Positions 59,990 through 64,000 of a stretch of DNA of 64,000 bases are shown piece by piece; the stretch's first letter is position 1; every line of letters begins with the position of its first letter. A program made the position numbers and the translations under genes. The notes under the pieces were generated by a model. The model saw nothing but the letters and a program-made list of their open reading frames with translations. It did not search any database and was not told the origin of the DNA. Source of the DNA: Diplocloster modestus (GTDB lineage: Bacteria; Bacillota; Clostridia; Lachnospirales; Lachnospiraceae); NCBI RefSeq assembly GCF_019042245.1, contig NZ_JAHQCX010000007.1, positions 61,132-125,131 on the forward strand, read 5' to 3'.

Positions 59990-60954
59990 TCTTGTTCTAC
60001 CTTCCTTTTCAGCTGCTTTTCGATGTGAGGAGTCAGGTTATTGATAACGTCAAACATCGTTCCCTGCATGGTGCATCCTGCCGCTCTCACATGGCCGCCG
60101 CCGCCGAAATAAACCGCGATCCCGCTCACATCCACCTGGCTTTTGGAGCGCATGCTGACCTTGAATTCCTGGTTTCCGGATTCATAGAGGAATACCGCCA
60201 CCTCGACGCCTTCCGTCAGCCTCAGCTGATTGACGATTCCTTCAAAATCCAGCGGTCCCACGTGATAAAAATCCATGTCCTTTTTGCGAAAGCCGCTGAC
60301 AATACATTTCCCATCCAGCAGCAGCATACTTTCCATCAGTGCCCGGCCCAGGATCTGATTCTGAAGATAGGTCTTTTTATAAAAAGTCTCATCCACAATC
60401 CAGGAAAAATCAATCCCCTTATCCATCAGCATACCGGCGATATTCATGGTCCTGGAGGAAGTGCAGGAATACTGAAACACTCCCGTATCACTGGCGATCC
60501 CGGTATAGATGGCCTCAGCCATTTCCCTGGTCACTTTTTCCTCCCCGATCACTTCAAACACCAGTTCCGAGGTGGAACTGGCGTCCGGCACGATATAATT
60601 GACCTGGGCAAATCCCTGGTTGCTGACATGATGATCGATACAGATGGTCTTTCCCGCCGTATCAAACAATTCACCTGCTGCACCCAAACGCTCCCTGTCA
60701 CTGGAGTCAAGGGAAATGAAAACGTCATAAGGCCCTGCTCCCTCACAGTCATGGCGGATCTGATCCACCCCCTTAAGGAAACTGTATTCCGGAGCGATTT
60801 TTCCCAGGAACACATCTGTCTGGATATGCGGAAAATAAGCGACCAGATACAGATACATCCCCAGGCAGGACCCGATGCAGTCGCCGTCCGGTTTGACATG
60901 GCCGGCGATCGCAACGGTTCTTACATTTTTAAGCTCAGATGTCAGATTGATCAT
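59986..60954 (-). CDS. nrnA: DHH-family phosphoesterase (NrnA-type nano-RNase/pAp phosphatase)
   Basis: 322 residues. The metal motifs GHVKPDGDCIGS (about 19-30), the Asp of SLDSSD, and the DHH triad in CIDHHVSN are visible, followed by the DHHA1 domain ending GGGGHVRAAGC. NrnA degrades very short RNAs and dephosphorylates 3'-phosphoadenosine 5'-phosphate. It overlaps rbfA by 20 bp and truB by four, as in other Firmicutes. Confidence 0.93.
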   Translation of the reverse strand: MINLTSELKNVRTVAIAGHVKPDGDCIGSCLGMYLYLVAYFPHIQTDVFLGKIAPEYSFLKGVDQIRHDCEGAGPYDVFISLDSSDRERLGAAGELFDTAGKTICIDHHVSNQGFAQVNYIVPDASSTSELVFEVIGEEKVTREMAEAIYTGIASDTGVFQYSCTSSRTMNIAGMLMDKGIDFSWIVDETFYKKTYLQNQILGRALMESMLLLDGKCIVSGFRKKDMDFYHVGPLDFEGIVNQLRLTEGVEVAVFLYESGNQEFKVSMRSKSQVDVSGIAVYFGGGGHVRAAGCTMQGTMFDVINNLTPHIEKQLKRKVEQE

Positions 60955-61327
60955 CTACTTCACCCTTTTCATTCAAGTCCCGGTTGACATCGTCAATAAG
61001 CTTCGACATATTAATACCATATTCGATGGACTGGTCCAGCACGAACCGGATTTCCGGCGTGTTGCGCAGGTTAATGGTACGCGCCAGCTTTGTCCTGATA
61101 TAGCCTTCCGCGCTCTTTAATCCTGCCAGCGTATCTTTCTGGGATTCTTCATCTCCCAATACACTGATATAGGCTTTGCATGTCTTCAGATCCGGCGCCA
61201 CCTCAACTGCCACGACACTGGTCATGGGATTGATACGCGGATCCTTGATTCCCGCGCGGATAATTTCGCTTAATTCCTTTTGTACTTCCTGGTTTATTCT
61301 GGTGTTTTTAATACTGTTCTTTCTCAT
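60935..61327 (-). CDS. rbfA: Ribosome-binding factor A
   Basis: 130 residues. It is a KH-fold protein for 30S maturation: EVQKELSEIIRAGIKDPRI, then TCKAYISVLGDEE and RNTPEIRFVLDQSIEYG. It follows infB by about 60 bp with a short hairpin in the gap, and overlaps nrnA. Confidence 0.96.
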   Translation of the reverse strand: MRKNSIKNTRINQEVQKELSEIIRAGIKDPRINPMTSVVAVEVAPDLKTCKAYISVLGDEESQKDTLAGLKSAEGYIRTKLARTINLRNTPEIRFVLDQSIEYGINMSKLIDDVNRDLNEKGEVDDQSDI

Positions 61328-61389
61328 GTTTCACACCTCGTTTTCAGGCTTACCGCCCGTTTTTTCCATCAGGCACCGCCTGTGGGAAA

Positions 61390-64000
61390 TTATCTGGGGA
61401 CCTCGACCATGGTATAAGCTTCGACTAGGTCCTCCTCTTTGATATCATTGAAGCCTTCCAGTACGAGACCGCATTCAAAGCCGCTCTTGACTTCTTTCAC
61501 ATCGTCTTTGAAACGCTTCAGAGAGGCCAGCGGTCCTTCATAGATTACCACTCCGTCCCTGGTCAGGCGTACTGTACAGTTTCTCTGGAAGATACCGTCC
61601 AGAATATAGGCGCCGGCGATGGTTCCGACTCCGGATGCCTTAAATGTCTGACGCACCTGCGCGTGGCCCAGGACCTTCTCCTCAAAGATCGGATCCAGCA
61701 TCCCCTTCATGGCCGCTTCCACATCGGCGATGGCATCGTAAATAACGCGGTACAGACGCATATCCACGCCTTCTCGTTCCGCCGTATTTTTCGCCGTGGC
61801 ATCCGGACGCACATTAAAGCCAATAATAATCGCGTTGGACGCGCTGGCCAGGATGACGTCGGATTCGTTGATGGCACCCACGCCGCCATGGATGATCTTG
61901 ACGATTACTTCTTCGTTGGACAGCTTCAGCAGACTTTGTTTGACTGCTTCCACAGAGCCCTGCACATCGGCCTTCACCACGATACCCAGTTCTTTGATAT
62001 TGCCGGCCTTGATCTGAGTGAACAGGTCATCCAGCGACATCTTGGCTTTGGTATCGTCCAGAAGCCTCTCACGGCCTTCGGATATAAAAGTCTGTGCAAA
62101 GTTTCTTGCCTCTTTATCGTTCTCCGGCGACACAAAGATATCACCGGCGTTGGGGACATCACTTAAACCTAAGATTTCCACAGGAGTGGAGGGGCCGGCT
62201 TCTTTTACCCTTCTGCCCTTGTCGTCCATCATCGCACGGACTTTTCCGTAGGAAGAACCGGCGGCGATAGAATCTCCCACGTGCAGAGTTCCTTTCTGCA
62301 CCAGGACAGTGGCTACCGGGCCTTTTCCTTTATCCAGCTCCGCCTCGATGACCAGTCCTCTGGCCCTTCTCTTGGGATTCGCTTTCAGCTCGCATACTTC
62401 CGCAGTCAGGAGGATCATTTCCAGAAGATTGTCAATTCCCTCATGGGTATGAGCGGATACCGGTGCAAAGATGGTGCTTCCGCCCCAGTCTTCCGGAATC
62501 AGTTCGTACTCGGTCAGTTCCTGCTTCACACGCTCGATGTTAGCGCTGGGCTTATCTATTTTATTGATCGCTACGATTATTTCAATCCCTGCCGCTTTGG
62601 CATGGTTGATCGCCTCTATGGTCTGGGGCATCACGCCGTCATCGGCGGCCACCACCAGAATAGCGATATCGGTGGAATTCGCTCCACGCATACGCATAGC
62701 GGTAAATGCCTCATGGCCCGGTGTATCCAGGAAGGTGATCTTCTGCCCGTCGATGGACACCGTGTAGGCTCCGATATGCTGGGTAATTCCTCCGGCTTCT
62801 TTATCAATTACATGAGTATTCCGGATCGCATCCAGCAGAGATGTTTTACCATGGTCAACATGACCCATCACGCATACTACAGGAGGTCTGGGGATCAGGG
62901 TTGCCGGATCTTCCTCATCTTCTTTCAGCAATTCTTCGATCACGTCTACTTTTACTTCCGCTTCCGCGATACAATTGAACTCCAGGGCAATCTCCTCGGC
63001 TTTTTCAAAGTCAATTTCCTGATTGACCGTCACCACCGATCCCTGTAAAAACAGTTTCTTCACAACCGCGGCTGCCTGCACCTTCATCTTTTCCGCCAGT
63101 TCCTTGATCGTCATGGTTTCCGGCAGAATGATGGTACGGATGGTCTCTTCCTTAGGCTCCTGCTGCACCGGCTTCGGCGCAGGGGTATTATTTCTGCCTT
63201 TGCCGCCCGTATTTCTCTGGTTCGGTCTGTTATCCTGGTATCCGCGGCGGTCGTTCCGGCCATTCCGGTCTTTATCCCTGCTGCGGTCCCCTCTCTCCGC
63301 TCTGGAGGTTACATTCTGCTTCTCCGTAGCTTTTGTCTGAGGCGGCTTCGGTATCGTCAGCCCGTCTCTCATTGTCTGTCCGCCTCCGGGCCTGGTTCCC
63401 TGGGAACGGTTATTCTGCCCCTGGGGCCTGCCGTTCTGTCCCTGGTAAGGACGGTTTCCATACTGGCCCTGGCCGCTTCTCTGCCCATTTTGTCCCTGGG
63501 AATTTCTCTGATACTGTCCGGAACCCTGATTCTGGTATTGGCCGGACCCCTGGTTTGGACGGCCGTTCGGACGGTCTCCCTGTGCCGGACGGTTATACTG
63601 GCCCTGGCCGCTTCTTTGGCCCTGGCCGGGTGCTGTGCTTCGGTTGCCATTGTTATTCTGCTGGCCATAGGGTCTGTTGGATCCGTAAGACTGCTGGTTT
63701 CCAGCCGGTCTTTGGGACGAATTCCCCTGCTGGCCGTTAGGTCTGTTATACTGGGATGCTCCAGCGGGTCTGTTCTGGTAACCCTGCTGGCCCTGCGGAC
63801 GCTGCCCCTGATTTCCCTGATAAGTGCCATTCGGCCTGGTTCCCTGGTTTCCTGCCTGGCCGGCCGGTCTGGTACCCTGCTGGCCCTGACCCTGCATCGG
63901 TCTGGTACCCTGCTGGCCCTGGCCGCTCTGCATCGGTCTGGTACCCTGCTGGCCCTGGCTGCTCTGCATCGGTCTGGTACCCTGCTGGCCCTGGCTGCCC
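61390..64000 (-). CDS. infB: Translation initiation factor IF-2 (N-terminus outside window)
   Basis: The reading frame continues through the right edge, so at least 10 codons upstream of the first visible ATG (63969) also belong to it. About 250 residues of Gly/Gln/Arg/Pro/Asn-rich low-complexity sequence are followed by an IF2_N domain ([20 protein letters not shown]), the GTPase domain with [20 protein letters not shown] and NKID, and the C-terminal domains that bind initiator tRNA. It delivers fMet-tRNA to the 30S subunit. The low-complexity N-terminal region is unusually repetitive. Confidence 0.96.
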   Translation of the reverse strand, partial: GSQGQQGTRPMQSSQGQQGTRPMQSGQGQQGTRPMQGQGQQGTRPAGQAGNQGTRPNGTYQGNQGQRPQGQQGYQNRPAGASQYNRPNGQQGNSSQRPAGNQQSYGSNRPYGQQNNNGNRSTAPGQGQRSGQGQYNRPAQGDRPNGRPNQGSGQYQNQGSGQYQRNSQGQNGQRSGQGQYGNRPYQGQNGRPQGQNNRSQGTRPGGGQTMRDGLTIPKPPQTKATEKQNVTSRAERGDRSRDKDRNGRNDRRGYQDNRPNQRNTGGKGRNNTPAPKPVQQEPKEETIRTIILPETMTIKELAEKMKVQAAAVVKKLFLQGSVVTVNQEIDFEKAEEIALEFNCIAEAEVKVDVIEELLKEDEEDPATLIPRPPVVCVMGHVDHGKTSLLDAIRNTHVIDKEAGGITQHIGAYTVSIDGQKITFLDTPGHEAFTAMRMRGANSTDIAILVVAADDGVMPQTIEAINHAKAAGIEIIVAINKIDKPSANIERVKQELTEYELIPEDWGGSTIFAPVSAHTHEGIDNLLEMILLTAEVCELKANPKRRARGLVIEAELDKGKGPVATVLVQKGTLHVGDSIAAGSSYGKVRAMMDDKGRRVKEAGPSTPVEILGLSDVPNAGDIFVSPENDKEARNFAQTFISEGRERLLDDTKAKMSLDDLFTQIKAGNIKELGIVVKADVQGSVEAVKQSLLKLSNEEVIVKIIHGGVGAINESDVILASASNAIIIGFNVRPDATAKNTAEREGVDMRLYRVIYDAIADVEAAMKGMLDPIFEEKVLGHAQVRQTFKASGVGTIAGAYILDGIFQRNCTVRLTRDGVVIYEGPLASLKRFKDDVKEVKSGFECGLVLEGFNDIKEEDLVEAYTMVEVPR
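63840..64000 (-). repeat. infB: 36-bp tandem repeat inside infB
   Basis: In the infB frame the unit encodes [16 protein letters not shown] 12-mers; three or more copies follow each other up to the window edge, with older diverged copies further in (63600-63840). All changes keep the frame. Confidence 0.8.

Noticed and set aside
59992..60987. 331-codon + strand frame opposite nrnA
   Set aside because: It is antisense to a strongly conserved DHH gene and shows no domain; the long frame is a by-product of codon use on the other strand. The frames opposite infB (62281-63048) and pnp (34718-35446) are the same case.

Overview
The window looks like the chromosome of an anaerobic, spore-forming Lachnospiraceae-type Firmicute. 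It holds a complete spoIIIA operon and cotJ genes, YesM/YesN-type sugar regulation, several lipoprotein-dependent ABC importers, a sulfatase with its radical-SAM maturase, and an nrnA-type infB operon. I cannot name the species. The left 5.6 kb is visibly AT-richer than the rest and is the end of an integrative conjugative element (ICE) of the Tn916/Tn5397 style.

Layout. 1-5.6 kb: ICE cargo (DUF2268-like protease fragment, TipA-like MerR regulator, Cys-rich KTR protein), then the ICE control module (Xre repressor, leader peptide and attenuator, ORF7-like sigma factor, ORF8-like HTH protein) and a large serine recombinase. The ICE end lies inside cotJC, which is truncated. 5.6-12.7 kb: cotJBA remnant, then the oxidative pentose-phosphate genes pgl, gnd, zwf and rpiA, and galM. 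12.8-13.7 kb: two giant inverted repeats. 13.7-17.6 kb: asd, argH, deoB. 18.2-23.7 kb: spoIIIAA-AH. 24.1-34.3 kb: a sugar locus with an ADP-ribosylglycohydrolase-family enzyme, two permeases, a lipoprotein and a YesM/YesN pair; two more giant inverted repeats and a minisatellite split it. 34.6-37.2 kb: pnp and rpsO. 37.4-46.7 kb: a sulfatase/sulfur-compound locus (TauE-like exporter, maturase, sulfatase, two ATPases, two permeases, one lipoprotein, LacI regulator). 47-56.6 kb: a sugar ABC importer with GH3 glycosidase, serine hydrolase, deacetylase and AraC regulator. 56.8-58 kb: NlpC/P60 cell-wall hydrolase. 58.1-64 kb: ribF, truB, nrnA, rbfA and infB, the last running off the right edge.

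The most unusual content is non-coding. (1) A family of about 280-bp hairpins has three copies (12.8, 27.9 and 28.8 kb). Their outer 65-bp arms differ completely between copies but stay self-complementary within each copy, while internal loops and the apical loop are conserved. One copy has an extended -10 promoter ending at its base. (2) An unrelated 448-bp hairpin at 13.26-13.71 kb has about 180-bp arms and a branched tip. (3) A family of short leader elements (hairpin, ATACCTATAT-like linker, hairpin, TGGAGGAA) sits immediately before at least eight genes, always in the sense orientation and often tandemly duplicated with a 64-66 bp period. (4) There is a 93-bp cruciform-rich tandem repeat between two ABC transporter genes. 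(5) Dispersed GGACATGTCC palindromes occur at five places.

All assignments come from reading the sequence and recalled family motifs. No search or folding program was run.
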